Shown one piece after another: positions 35,959 to 44,042 of a stretch of 64,000 nt of DNA (its first letter is position 1; each line of letters begins with the position of its first letter). The DNA is from Jeongeupia sp. HS-3. Lineage in GTDB: Bacteria > Pseudomonadota > Gammaproteobacteria > Burkholderiales > Chitinibacteraceae. A model generated the notes under the pieces. The model was given only the letters and a program-made list of their open reading frames with translations. It did no database searches and was not told where the DNA came from. The stretch spans positions 1,984,001 to 2,048,000 of the forward strand of contig NZ_AP024094.1 of NCBI RefSeq assembly GCF_015140455.1. The letters are read 5' to 3'. The position numbers and the translations under genes were made by a program.

Positions 35959-37503
35959 TCACTCCTGCAAAGCCTTGAATTTCGCCAGGCGATCGGCTTT
36001 CTTGCGCTCAGCTTCATCGCCCTTGCGCGCCAGTTCGCTCTGCAGCAGGGCATCGGCGACGTCATCCGGCAAGGTCGCGACAAAGGCTAGCCTCGTCTCA
36101 TCGCGGTCCAGCGCGCGGTAGTGCGCGCTAGCCGCATCCAGGTCATTCAATGAGGGAGCAGAATTCACTGCCGCCTTGGCTGCCATCGGCGCCGAAGGTG
36201 CTGCCGCCGGCGTAATTGCCTGCCGTTCGATTCCTGCATGCACTTGGGTCATGTTGCGGTCGTGCTGCCTGTCACCGACACGCTCTTCGCGCTTGTAGGC
36301 GAGATACTGACGGAATGTACCTTTGGTTTTGCTTTGCGCGGTTGTGCCCTGCGTCACGCCATTGCGCTGGCGACGCTGTTGCAAGGTATCGAGCACAGCC
36401 TGGGCGATGTCGGCGATCTCATCGTAGAACGCGCGCGCCTCGCTGTAGCGCTCGAAGCGCCGGGTCGAGCGCCAAGCCTCGCGGCTTTTCTCGGCGGCAA
36501 AGCCGTATTTGAAGCCGAGCAGGACGCCGAAAATCTGCAGGAACACGAAAATAAACGCCAGCACGATAAACGTGCCCCAGCCGCCGCGGCGATCAGCTGA
36601 CACCGCCTGATCACGGCCGAGCTTTTCCGCGTCGGCGTTCGATTTGGCATCGGCGTCCGGAACGACCAAGTCCTTGTTCATATCGAAGGTATCGCCAGAC
36701 GCCATCGGCGTGGCGCTCGTCTGCATGGTGTTTTGCAGAGTCGTTTTTTCCAGCACCTGGCCGCGCACATACGTAGCACCGACCGCGATCAGCACGACCA
36801 ACACCGCCGTCACTGCCGTCACGACATAGGTCGCACGCCGCGATGCAAAGCGGTTCATCTGCTGCACGTAGGCCGGCAAACCATCGTCACGCGACTGATT
36901 CTGATCGAGGGTGATTTTCTCGCTCACCAGATTGGGCTTGGGATCGCGCGCATCCTCATCCCAGTCGCGGCGCGCGCTGTTGATCTTGCCCGACACGTAG
37001 AGCTCGTGCCCGGCCCAGTGCGTAAACGCCACCAGCAGTACCGAGATCAGAAAGGCGATACCGTAAGCGCCGTATTGCTGGACGTTTTCGCTGGCGCCCG
37101 GAATCGTGAAACCGGCAAGCACATAGCTGAAACCCATGGCTTCGATAAAAACCATTACCGATACCAGCAACCACATCCAGCCCGGCATGTCCTTGCGTGA
37201 CGACTCACCGGCCTTGCGCAGATAGGTTTTACGCTCGTTGAAGTCGTGTTCGTCTTGAACCTGCATAAAGCGAAGGTAATCCTCGCACAGCACACGCTCA
37301 GGCTTGGCAAAGCCGGTCACCTCATCGATCCGGCTGGTGTCGCGCGACAAGCCGGCGAGCTTGCCGATTAGCGGAAAGCGGTACCAGGTGTTATGCGCCC
37401 ACCACTTGACCTTGTTCCACAGCGCCACCACGATCACCAGCGCCAGCATCACCGATACTAGGCTCCACGCCGCGATCGGATACATTGCAAACAACTCTTT
37501 CAT
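35959..37503 (-). CDS. Multi-pass membrane protein of unknown function
   Basis: 514 residues. Hydrophobic segments at about 10-29, 109-131, 146-166, 226-246 and 313-336, with charged loops and a long soluble C-terminus (340-514) rich in Arg, Ala and Gln and likely helical. A soluble stretch after the first TM carries RFPLIGKLAGLSRDTSRID. No catalytic motif or known family seen. Directly follows the OmpA-type lipoprotein gene (13-bp gap) and precedes the vWA-like gene, so it is probably the inner-membrane part of an envelope-spanning assembly. Confidence 0.75.
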   Translation of the reverse strand: MKELFAMYPIAAWSLVSVMLALVIVVALWNKVKWWAHNTWYRFPLIGKLAGLSRDTSRIDEVTGFAKPERVLCEDYLRFMQVQDEHDFNERKTYLRKAGESSRKDMPGWMWLLVSVMVFIEAMGFSYVLAGFTIPGASENVQQYGAYGIAFLISVLLVAFTHWAGHELYVSGKINSARRDWDEDARDPKPNLVSEKITLDQNQSRDDGLPAYVQQMNRFASRRATYVVTAVTAVLVVLIAVGATYVRGQVLEKTTLQNTMQTSATPMASGDTFDMNKDLVVPDADAKSNADAEKLGRDQAVSADRRGGWGTFIVLAFIFVFLQIFGVLLGFKYGFAAEKSREAWRSTRRFERYSEARAFYDEIADIAQAVLDTLQQRRQRNGVTQGTTAQSKTKGTFRQYLAYKREERVGDRQHDRNMTQVHAGIERQAITPAAAPSAPMAAKAAVNSAPSLNDLDAASAHYRALDRDETRLAFVATLPDDVADALLQSELARKGDEAERKKADRLAKFKALQE

Positions 37504-37516
37504 GCCTGCTTCCTTA

Positions 37517-39163
37517 TTAATTCAGGATTTTCGGTTGAATACTGGCCACATAGGGCCGGCCTTGATTGGCGTACGCCAGCAAGCCGCTTTTGGCCACCTT
37601 GCCGCCGGTGCCGGGGAACAGCAGATCGACACAGGTAATGCCTCCCTTGCCCTGGGTAAACACGCGGTAAAGCACACCGTTTTTACCCTTGTAGGTGTTC
37701 ACCTGCGGGCGCAAATCGACGCTGGGTTTGGGGTTTCGGTTTTTGCCCGGGTCGTAGTCGGCGTACACCTTGAACTCCGGTTGGCTATCTACGCGCGCAT
37801 CAGCGCGCAACACGCTGACCTTGTTCAGTACGATGGTATGGCCATTGACTTTGTCGACCCAAGTCGTGTTGTACAGCCCAGGCATATGATCAGAAACTTG
37901 GTAAGCCTTGCCGTCGGAGAGTGAGCGGACCGAGCCAGCCTGACGGGGGCGGTCCTGACTACAGCTACCAACCAACGGGCTGTCGGCCGCATAGGCTTTA
38001 CCGATCAGGCTAAAGCCGGGGTCATCCTGAGCCACCGGGCCCAAGGCCAGCGCTTGGTTCGCCCGTGTCATCGGCTGACCGCCGAAATCAATGCTCGCCG
38101 TAGTCGTGGATTTGGGCTGCACATCGGGTTTCACGACCGACGCAGCATGGATGGCCGGATCGCTTTGCTTCACGCCGCTCACGGGCTTGCCGGAACGTCC
38201 GGAGGGTGTGTTGACTTTGGCCGTTTGGGGGGCCGCGGCACCCTTGCCTATCTCCCGCGATCCGCCGGCGGCATCGTCGCTGGTCTGTGCAGTCCGGTAG
38301 TACTGGTACTTGGGTTGTCGCGCTTCGAGGTAGCGCTTGAAACCGTCCTCACCGCCGAGCATATCGACAATTTCGACGCGCCGATTGTGCGCTCTCCCCG
38401 CCGCATCGCCATTGCCCGCGATCGGCAGCGTTTCACCCGCGCCCTGGTAATAGAGATGATCCGTCGGCACTCCGTTGTCCCGGAGCACCCGGGCAACTGC
38501 GCGGGCACGGCGTTCCGATAGGTCAGCGTTGAGACTGCTAGCCCCCGTATCGTCGGTGTGGCCGATCAGCAGAATTTTGCGAGCCTGCATCGACGCCAGA
38601 TAGTCCTTGCGCTTCACCTCTGGTAGCGCCCGCGCTTCCAGCTGTGGGTTGTACTGCTTGGCAATCTGCGCGAAGTACGACTTCGCCCGTGGCGTCAGTT
38701 GGTCCGAACCGCTGATGAACTGTTCGTTGTCGCCCAAGGCATCGCGCACATTGACCGACATGCCGACAATGGCGCGCTCATCCGCCGGCGCTTGGCCCTG
38801 ATCCAGCGTCTCGCCGCTGGCGTCAATCGGCGCGTATTGGAGATCAAGCTGGTTGGCCTTGGCAATCTTTGCCAGTTCGCAGCGCCGGTTATCCATCGAA
38901 TGGCCGATCACGCCACCGATCAGCAGCCCGATCGCCGCACCTCCGAACATGGCGCCGGTCTTGCCATCGCCGATGGCCTTGCCCAGTAGAGCGCCACCAA
39001 CCACCCCGAGGGCCATCCCGATATTGCGGGCATTGTTCGAACAAGGATCATCCGACCAGAACGCTTCTTTCAAGGCACTACCCGGCCCGGGCGAACCATC
39101 GGGCATGGTCGTACACCCGGTCAGTGCTACACACAACGCAGCAGCAATTACTTTTTTAGCCAT
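37517..39163 (-). CDS. OmpA-family lipoprotein with glycine zipper and extra C-terminal domain
   Basis: 548-residue outer-membrane lipoprotein. Lipobox ALTGC (Cys about 17); glycine-zipper helices at about 47-90 (MALGVVGGALLGKAIGDG, AAIGLLIGGVIGHSMD); OmpA peptidoglycan-binding domain at about 150-270 with LLIGHTDDTGASSLNADLSE and AHNRRVEIVD. A low-complexity linker then leads to an unrecognised C-terminal domain (about 395-548) with paired cysteines. Unusual length for the family. First gene of a four-gene cluster, behind an AT-rich leader (39164-39339), so the promoter probably lies there. Confidence 0.85.
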   Translation of the reverse strand: MAKKVIAAALCVALTGCTTMPDGSPGPGSALKEAFWSDDPCSNNARNIGMALGVVGGALLGKAIGDGKTGAMFGGAAIGLLIGGVIGHSMDNRRCELAKIAKANQLDLQYAPIDASGETLDQGQAPADERAIVGMSVNVRDALGDNEQFISGSDQLTPRAKSYFAQIAKQYNPQLEARALPEVKRKDYLASMQARKILLIGHTDDTGASSLNADLSERRARAVARVLRDNGVPTDHLYYQGAGETLPIAGNGDAAGRAHNRRVEIVDMLGGEDGFKRYLEARQPKYQYYRTAQTSDDAAGGSREIGKGAAAPQTAKVNTPSGRSGKPVSGVKQSDPAIHAASVVKPDVQPKSTTTASIDFGGQPMTRANQALALGPVAQDDPGFSLIGKAYAADSPLVGSCSQDRPRQAGSVRSLSDGKAYQVSDHMPGLYNTTWVDKVNGHTIVLNKVSVLRADARVDSQPEFKVYADYDPGKNRNPKPSVDLRPQVNTYKGKNGVLYRVFTQGKGGITCVDLLFPGTGGKVAKSGLLAYANQGRPYVASIQPKILN

Positions 39164-39339
39164 CCAGCGCGAACCATCCTTTCAAAAGAAAGAATAATTT
39201 ACACGGCAACAAATAAATCCTCAAAAACACTTACTTAAATCAAATGAAAAACAACAACATTAATAACTGCAATCCAATTAAAAGCTTACTTTAAATGACA
39301 TTAAAGCATAACAACCAAGTCATTGCCTCGGCGAGACCC
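39164..39339. promoter_or_regulatory. AT-rich leader of the envelope cluster
   Basis: Strongly AT-rich 176-bp stretch upstream of the OmpA-type lipoprotein and beyond the end of lrgB. No gene; likely promoter region of the four-gene cluster. No exact -10/-35 pair can be called with confidence. Confidence 0.45.
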
Positions 39340-40056
39340 TCAATGCGGCCAGAACGCGAGAATGATCGGTAACACAATCGACGTCAGCACACCGTTCAAC
39401 CCCATCGCCAGCCCCGAGAACGCGCCGGTGGTGGTCGAGAGCTGAAAGCCGCGCGCGGTGCCGACGCCGTGAGCGGCGACGCCGAGCGCCAGGCCCTGCT
39501 CGATTTCGCCGGTGACCTTGAGCCAGCGCATCAGCGGTACGACGATGATGGCGCCGAGGATGCCGGTGATGATGACGAGGTTGGCCGTCAGCGGCGCGAG
39601 GCCACCGAGCTTGTCAGCCAGCGCCATCGCGATCGGCGTGGTCACCGACTTGGGCGCAAACGACACCTGCACCGGCCACGACAGGCCGAATAGCCGCCCC
39701 AGCAGCAGCGCCGACACGATGCCGGTCACGCCACCGACCAGCAGCGATACCGCCAGCGGCACCAGCAAGGAGCGCACGCGTTGCAGGTTGTCGTACAGCG
39801 GCACCGCCAGCGCCACCGTGGCCGGGCCGAGCAGCAGGTGGAAGAAGCGTGCGCCGCTGAAGTAATCCGGGTATGGAATGCGGGCGGCGAGCAGCACAAC
39901 GATGATCAGCGCAATCGCCACCAGCACCGGGTGCAAAAGCGGTTGGTGGCCGCTGCGGCGATACAGCTTTTCGGCCAGCAGATACGCCAGACCGGTGACC
40001 AGCAGCCACAACAGCGGCGCGGTCTTGAGCGAGGCAAAGGCGGCATCAAACTGCAT
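39340..40056 (-). CDS. lrgB: LrgB/CidB-type membrane protein
   Basis: 238-residue inner-membrane protein with about seven hydrophobic segments. Conserved LrgB stretch FAPKSVTTPIAMALADKLGG and GLALGVAAHGVGTARGFQL. Partner of LrgA; the pair influences murein hydrolase activity and, in several bacteria, moves pyruvate or related metabolites. Starts 11 bp inside the lrgA end, so the two are coupled. Confidence 0.93.
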   Translation of the reverse strand: MQFDAAFASLKTAPLLWLLVTGLAYLLAEKLYRRSGHQPLLHPVLVAIALIIVVLLAARIPYPDYFSGARFFHLLLGPATVALAVPLYDNLQRVRSLLVPLAVSLLVGGVTGIVSALLLGRLFGLSWPVQVSFAPKSVTTPIAMALADKLGGLAPLTANLVIITGILGAIIVVPLMRWLKVTGEIEQGLALGVAAHGVGTARGFQLSTTTGAFSGLAMGLNGVLTSIVLPIILAFWPH

Positions 40057-40444
40057 CGGATTTCCCTTCCCGGCGCGACATCACCTTGGCGCGCAGCTTG
40101 CGGCGGCGGCGATTGAGCATCGCCCGCATCGTCAGCGCCGTAGCCGCCATGGTGATCACCAGCGAGAGCACCAGCACCGGCAGCATTGCCAGCCCCTGAT
40201 CGCGCAGCACCGGCCCCAAGGTCATCAGGCCGACGCCGGCCGGCACGAACAGCAGACCCAGATAGCCGAGCATGCCCTGCGCCACCTGCGCCAGACGTGG
40301 ATCGACACCACGATGCCAGACACTCCATACCGCCAGCAGCAACATGCCGAGCACCGGGCCCGGCAACGGCAGATGCAGCAAGGTCGACGCGGCCTCGCCG
40401 ATCAGCTGGAACAGCACCAGCACGCAGAATCCGTACAGCATCAT
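40046..40444 (-). CDS. lrgA: LrgA/CidA-type holin-like membrane protein
   Basis: 132-residue protein with four hydrophobic segments. FQLIGEAASTLLHLPLPGPV and LGLLFVPAGVGLM are the CidA/LrgA signatures. ATG at 40444 has GGAG five bases upstream and gives the usual family start MMLYGFCVLVLF; an ATG at 40459 is the alternative. The open frame further upstream to 40588 is only the dispersed repeat. Forms an overlapping pair with lrgB. Confidence 0.9.
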   Translation of the reverse strand: MMLYGFCVLVLFQLIGEAASTLLHLPLPGPVLGMLLLAVWSVWHRGVDPRLAQVAQGMLGYLGLLFVPAGVGLMTLGPVLRDQGLAMLPVLVLSLVITMAATALTMRAMLNRRRRKLRAKVMSRREGKSDAV

Positions 40445-40468
40445 TGCCACTCCATTCATTCCAGCAAC

Positions 40469-40632
40469 CGATCGTAGCAGGCGAGCGAGCCAAAGCAGGT
40501 CGCGTTCGACCGAAGCGTAGACACCGGAGTGGCCGTGTGGGCCATGAGGACGACCCTTAGGTAGCCCCCTTGCGGGGTGTCGGAGCATCGTACGGACGCG
40601 AGATGCGCAGGCGCAGCCGCCTGATGCGGTTG
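40469..40632 (-). repeat. Dispersed intercistronic repeat, copy C (variant)
   Basis: About 164 bp, read on the minus strand, starting two bases after the murI stop and ending just before lrgA. Shares GGCGGCTGCGCC, GCGCATCTCGC, CGATGCTC, GCTTCGG and TTTGGCTCGCTCGCC with the other copies. It carries an inserted CCCCGCAAGGGG hairpin and a changed central hairpin, ATGGCC-CACAC-GGCCAC (loop at 40535-40539). Confidence 0.85.
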
Positions 40633-40633
40633 G

Positions 40634-41443
40634 TTACAAGCTGACCAGTTGCACCTGACCAAGACTGCGGCCGAGGAACCGTTCGCCGATGGTCTGGAAC
40701 TTCACCGGCACGTCGGTCACATAGTAACGATAGTCGGGTCGTTCGCGGTTCGGGTTGGCCAGCCCCTGCTCGGCCAGCAAGGTCGCGGCCTGCTCGGCGA
40801 TCGATAGCGCCGAATCAACCAGCTGCATCCGGCTGCCGGTGACGTCGAGCAGCATCGGCTTGAGCAGCGGGTAATGGGTACAGCCGAGCACCAGGGTGTC
40901 GATGCTTTCGACGAACACCGGCCGCAGGTATTCCTGCGCCACGAGCCGCGTCACCGGATGATCGATCCAGCCCTCTTCGACCAGCGGCACGAACAGCGGA
41001 CACGCCTGCGAATAGACGCGGTAGCCGGGCTCCAGCGTGTGGATGGCGCGAGCATAGGCATTGGAGTTGATCGTCGTCGGCGTACCGATGACGCCGATGC
41101 CGCCCGATTTGGTCCGCAGCGCAGCTTCACGCGCGCCGGCTTCGATGACGTCGAGCACCGGCACCGGCGACGCCTCGCGCACCTTGTCGGCGGCGACGGC
41201 GGCCATGGTATTGCAGGCGATGATCAGCATCTTGACGTTCTGCTCGCGCAGGAAGTCGGCGATCTGCTGGGTGAAGTGCTCGATGGTGGCGACCGACTTC
41301 ACGCCATAAGGCACGCGGGCGGTATCACCGAAATAGATGATGTTCTCGAAAGGCAGCCGGTCCATCAGCGCGCGGACCACGGTCAGCCCGCCGACCCCGG
41401 AATCGAACACGCCGATGGCGTGCGATGGAAGCGCGTTCTGCAT
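40634..41443 (-). CDS. murI: Glutamate racemase
   Basis: Makes D-glutamate for peptidoglycan by cofactor-independent racemisation. 269 residues starting MQNALPSHAIGVFDSGVGGLTV. The two catalytic cysteines are in LIIACNTMAA and LVLGCTHYPLL, and YFGDTARVPYGVKS is the conserved substrate loop. Single gene with lrgAB downstream on the same strand, separated by repeat copy C. Confidence 0.97.
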   Translation of the reverse strand: MQNALPSHAIGVFDSGVGGLTVVRALMDRLPFENIIYFGDTARVPYGVKSVATIEHFTQQIADFLREQNVKMLIIACNTMAAVAADKVREASPVPVLDVIEAGAREAALRTKSGGIGVIGTPTTINSNAYARAIHTLEPGYRVYSQACPLFVPLVEEGWIDHPVTRLVAQEYLRPVFVESIDTLVLGCTHYPLLKPMLLDVTGSRMQLVDSALSIAEQAATLLAEQGLANPNRERPDYRYYVTDVPVKFQTIGERFLGRSLGQVQLVSL

Positions 41444-41673
41444 ATTTGTTCCCCGAAAGCGGGCATTCTACGCCGGCGGGAAGCGGCTCGACAGCGGAAC
41501 AAGAACCAAAACCGGCAGGCCTTGGCGCAGGGGATACACCGATCACGCCGTTGGCGATCACATAGCCAGCCAAGGCCAAGGAAGGATGTGTTGCCATACC
41601 GGCGCGCCTTTCCGGCAACGGCGAGCTTCATTGTTCGCACAGCGGCCCGGCCCGCCATGTGCACCGATCAGCG

Positions 41674-42396
41674 TCAGAGCACCCGGCGCGGGAAACGCTT
41701 GCGTACCGTCTGCGCAAACTTGAGCGCATGGGCGTTGTCACCGTGGATGCACACCGAATCTGCGGCCAGCGGCAACCAGCCACCACCCTGCGCATACACG
41801 CCGCCATTGCGCCACAGGCTTTCGACCTGGGCGATGGCCGCGATATCGTCGAGTACCGCGCCCGCCTCGGTACGCGGCAGCAGGCTGCCGTCTTCAAGAT
41901 AGGCGCGATCGGCGAAGGCCTCGCGGATCACCGTCAATCCCACCGCCTCGCCCGCCTTGACCAGCTCGCTGCCGGCCAGGCCCATCAGCGCCAGCGACGG
42001 GTCGATTTCGTAAATGGATTGCGCCAGCAGCGCCGCAAGCGCGGGGTTGTGCGCGACATCGTGATACAGCGCCCCGTGCGGCTTCACGTAACTGACCGAC
42101 ACGCCGGCCTCGATGCACACGGCCTTCAGCGCCCACAGCTGCGCGGTCAGGCTGGCGACGAGTTTGGGTTCGGGCATAGGCAGCGAAATCCGTCCGAAAT
42201 GTTCACGATCCGGATAGCTCGGGTGCGCGCCGATACGCACGCCGTGCGCACGCGCCAGCACCACCGTGGCACGCATCGAATCGACGTCGCCGGCATGGCC
42301 ACCGCAGGCGATATTGGCTTCGTCGATCAGCGGCATCAGCGCCGCATCGAATTCGAAGCCTTCGCCCAGATCGGCATTGAGTTCGAGGTATTTCAT
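41674..42396 (-). CDS. pxpA: 5-oxoprolinase subunit PxpA (LamB/YcsF family)
   Basis: Subunit of the ATP-dependent 5-oxoprolinase that opens 5-oxoproline to glutamate. 240 residues from MKYLELNADLGEGFE, close to E. coli PxpA (244). Conserved ANIACGGHAGD, GAHPSYPDREHFGR, YVKPHGALY and GDNAHAL are visible. Overlaps the pxpC stop by ATGA. The frame continues upstream only because it is open antiphase across pxpC. Confidence 0.95.
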   Translation of the reverse strand: MKYLELNADLGEGFEFDAALMPLIDEANIACGGHAGDVDSMRATVVLARAHGVRIGAHPSYPDREHFGRISLPMPEPKLVASLTAQLWALKAVCIEAGVSVSYVKPHGALYHDVAHNPALAALLAQSIYEIDPSLALMGLAGSELVKAGEAVGLTVIREAFADRAYLEDGSLLPRTEAGAVLDDIAAIAQVESLWRNGGVYAQGGGWLPLAADSVCIHGDNAHALKFAQTVRKRFPRRVL

Positions 42397-43331
42397 GTTG
42401 TCCCCCACCAGCTCAGCGCACGGCGTATCCGCACCAGCCAGTGTTGTTGAGCATCCAGCGCGGCCAGTGCCGCGGCGGTATCGACTTCGGCAAAACGCAG
42501 CGTGTCGCCGGGCTTGAATTGCCCGGCCCGCCACAGATCGGCCCGAATCACCACCAGCGCCCGCAAATAACCACCGGTCGTTTGTGCGTCGGCGAGCAGC
42601 ACGATCGGTTGGCCCGACTCGGGCAGTTGCACGCAGCCGGGCATCACGGCGTGCGAATCGAGCGACGGCGCAGCACCGATCTCCACCACGCTGCCGGCCA
42701 GCCGCATTCCCATCCGATTGCTCGCCGGGCTGACTTGCCACGGCGTCGCCAGCAACTGGCGCTGCGCCGCGTGGTCGAGCAACGGCCAGTCCGGCCCCGG
42801 CAGTACGCGCAAATGCTCGCCACGCTCGAGCTGCGCCACCGCGACCCCCGGTGCACGCGGTTCGGCAGGCAGGCAGTCGAGCGTATCGCCACTGCGCAGC
42901 GCCCGCCCAAAAAAACCGCCCATGCCGGCCAGCAGACCGGTCGAACGACTGCCCAGAACCGGCGCCACCGCAATACCGCCGGCCAGCGCCAGATAGGCGC
43001 GTGCACCGCGTTCGGCGTAGGCAAAACGCAGTACCGCACCCGCGCCCGCCGCATAGCGATGCGCCGGGCTCAGCAGCACGCCGTCGAGCGTCACGTTCAT
43101 GGCGGCGCCGGTGTAGACGAAGGTCGTGGCGTCGTCGAAACGCAACTTCAGACCACCGAGCGTCACCTCCAGCGCCGCGGCCCCCTCGTCGTTGCCGGCG
43201 ACGAGATTGGCCAAGCGCAGCGACAGCGCATCGCAGCCACCGCCGCGCGGCACGCCGAACGCGGCGTAACCGTCGCGCCCCAGATCCTGCACCGTCGTCA
43301 ACGGCCCGGGCTTGAGGATGGTCAGCGTCAT
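42393..43331 (-). CDS. pxpC: 5-oxoprolinase subunit PxpC (biotin-dependent carboxyltransferase-like)
   Basis: 312-residue KipA/AHS2-family subunit of 5-oxoprolinase. Starts MTLTILKPGPLTTVQDLGRD, then GYAAFGVPRGGGCDALSLRLAN and the QIVLLAD-like segment SGQPIVLLADAQTTGGYLR characteristic of the family. Coupled to both neighbours by four-base overlaps: pxpB stop at its start and pxpA start at its stop. Confidence 0.95.
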   Translation of the reverse strand: MTLTILKPGPLTTVQDLGRDGYAAFGVPRGGGCDALSLRLANLVAGNDEGAAALEVTLGGLKLRFDDATTFVYTGAAMNVTLDGVLLSPAHRYAAGAGAVLRFAYAERGARAYLALAGGIAVAPVLGSRSTGLLAGMGGFFGRALRSGDTLDCLPAEPRAPGVAVAQLERGEHLRVLPGPDWPLLDHAAQRQLLATPWQVSPASNRMGMRLAGSVVEIGAAPSLDSHAVMPGCVQLPESGQPIVLLADAQTTGGYLRALVVIRADLWRAGQFKPGDTLRFAEVDTAAALAALDAQQHWLVRIRRALSWWGTT

Positions 43332-43963
43332 CGACGGCCCCGCGGTACAAACACAACACTATCGCCGGGGGCGAGCAAGCCTGGCGTTTCGCGGTAGGGA
43401 TCGAACAGCAGCGCGTCGGTCTGGCCGATCAGCTGCCAGCCCCCCGGCGACGCCAACGGGTACACCGCCGTTTGCGCCCCGCCAATCGCCACCGCGCCAG
43501 CAGGCACCGACAAGCGCGGCGTTGCACGACGCGGGCAGGCCAGCGCCGGATCGAGCCCGCCCAAATAGGCAAAACCGGGCAGAAAACCGAGGCAGTAAAC
43601 CACGTAGTCGCCGCCAGCATGCCGGTCAATCACCTCATCGCAGCTCAAACCGGCCTGCTCGGCCACGTGAGCCAGATCGGGCCCGTCCTCGCCGCCATAG
43701 ACGACCGGGATCTCGACCCGCTTGCCGGGCTCGCTCTCGACGCCGTCACTGGCCAGCCACGCGGCCTCGAGCGCGGATTCAATCCGCGCCGCACTCACCA
43801 CCAGCGGGTCGAAAAAACCGCTGAGATTCCCCATACCGAGCACCCATTCAACCGACGGTTCGCGCGCATGCAGGATATGCCACGCTGCCCAGAGACGCCG
43901 CTGCATCGCCAGGCTCGTGCCGACGCTGAGCACCAGCGCGGCTTCGCCGAAGGACTGGATCAT
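43328..43963 (-). CDS. pxpB: 5-oxoprolinase subunit PxpB (KipI/AHS1 family)
   Basis: First subunit of the 5-oxoprolinase operon. The family core runs from SFGEAALVLSVG through the conserved YCLGFLPGFAYLGGLD and PRRATPRLSVPAGAVAIGG to SPGGWQLIGQT. The start is uncertain: ATGs at 44014, 43987 and 43963 are in frame and none has a Shine-Dalgarno sequence; I give the shortest, which fits the family. The next upstream gene, queG, ends at 44043 on the same strand, so the operon may be read through from queG. Confidence 0.88.
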   Translation of the reverse strand: MIQSFGEAALVLSVGTSLAMQRRLWAAWHILHAREPSVEWVLGMGNLSGFFDPLVVSAARIESALEAAWLASDGVESEPGKRVEIPVVYGGEDGPDLAHVAEQAGLSCDEVIDRHAGGDYVVYCLGFLPGFAYLGGLDPALACPRRATPRLSVPAGAVAIGGAQTAVYPLASPGGWQLIGQTDALLFDPYRETPGLLAPGDSVVFVPRGRR

Positions 43964-44042
43964 GACGGAAGAATTCGGGGGATGCATGGGCGAGGACAGC
44001 GGCGAATCGGGCATGGCGGGCACAGGCGGGAGGATAGCTACA

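Noticed and set aside
34212-39163. The envelope cluster as a Zorya- or Tol-Pal-like system
   Set aside because: The OmpA-type gene suggested this, but there is no MotA/TolQ-like channel protein, no helicase or nuclease, and no TolB propeller, so the match is not supported.
41444-41673. 230-bp gap between murI and pxpA as a possible missed gene
   Set aside because: No frame with a start, ribosome-binding site or protein-like sequence; I see nothing specific in it.
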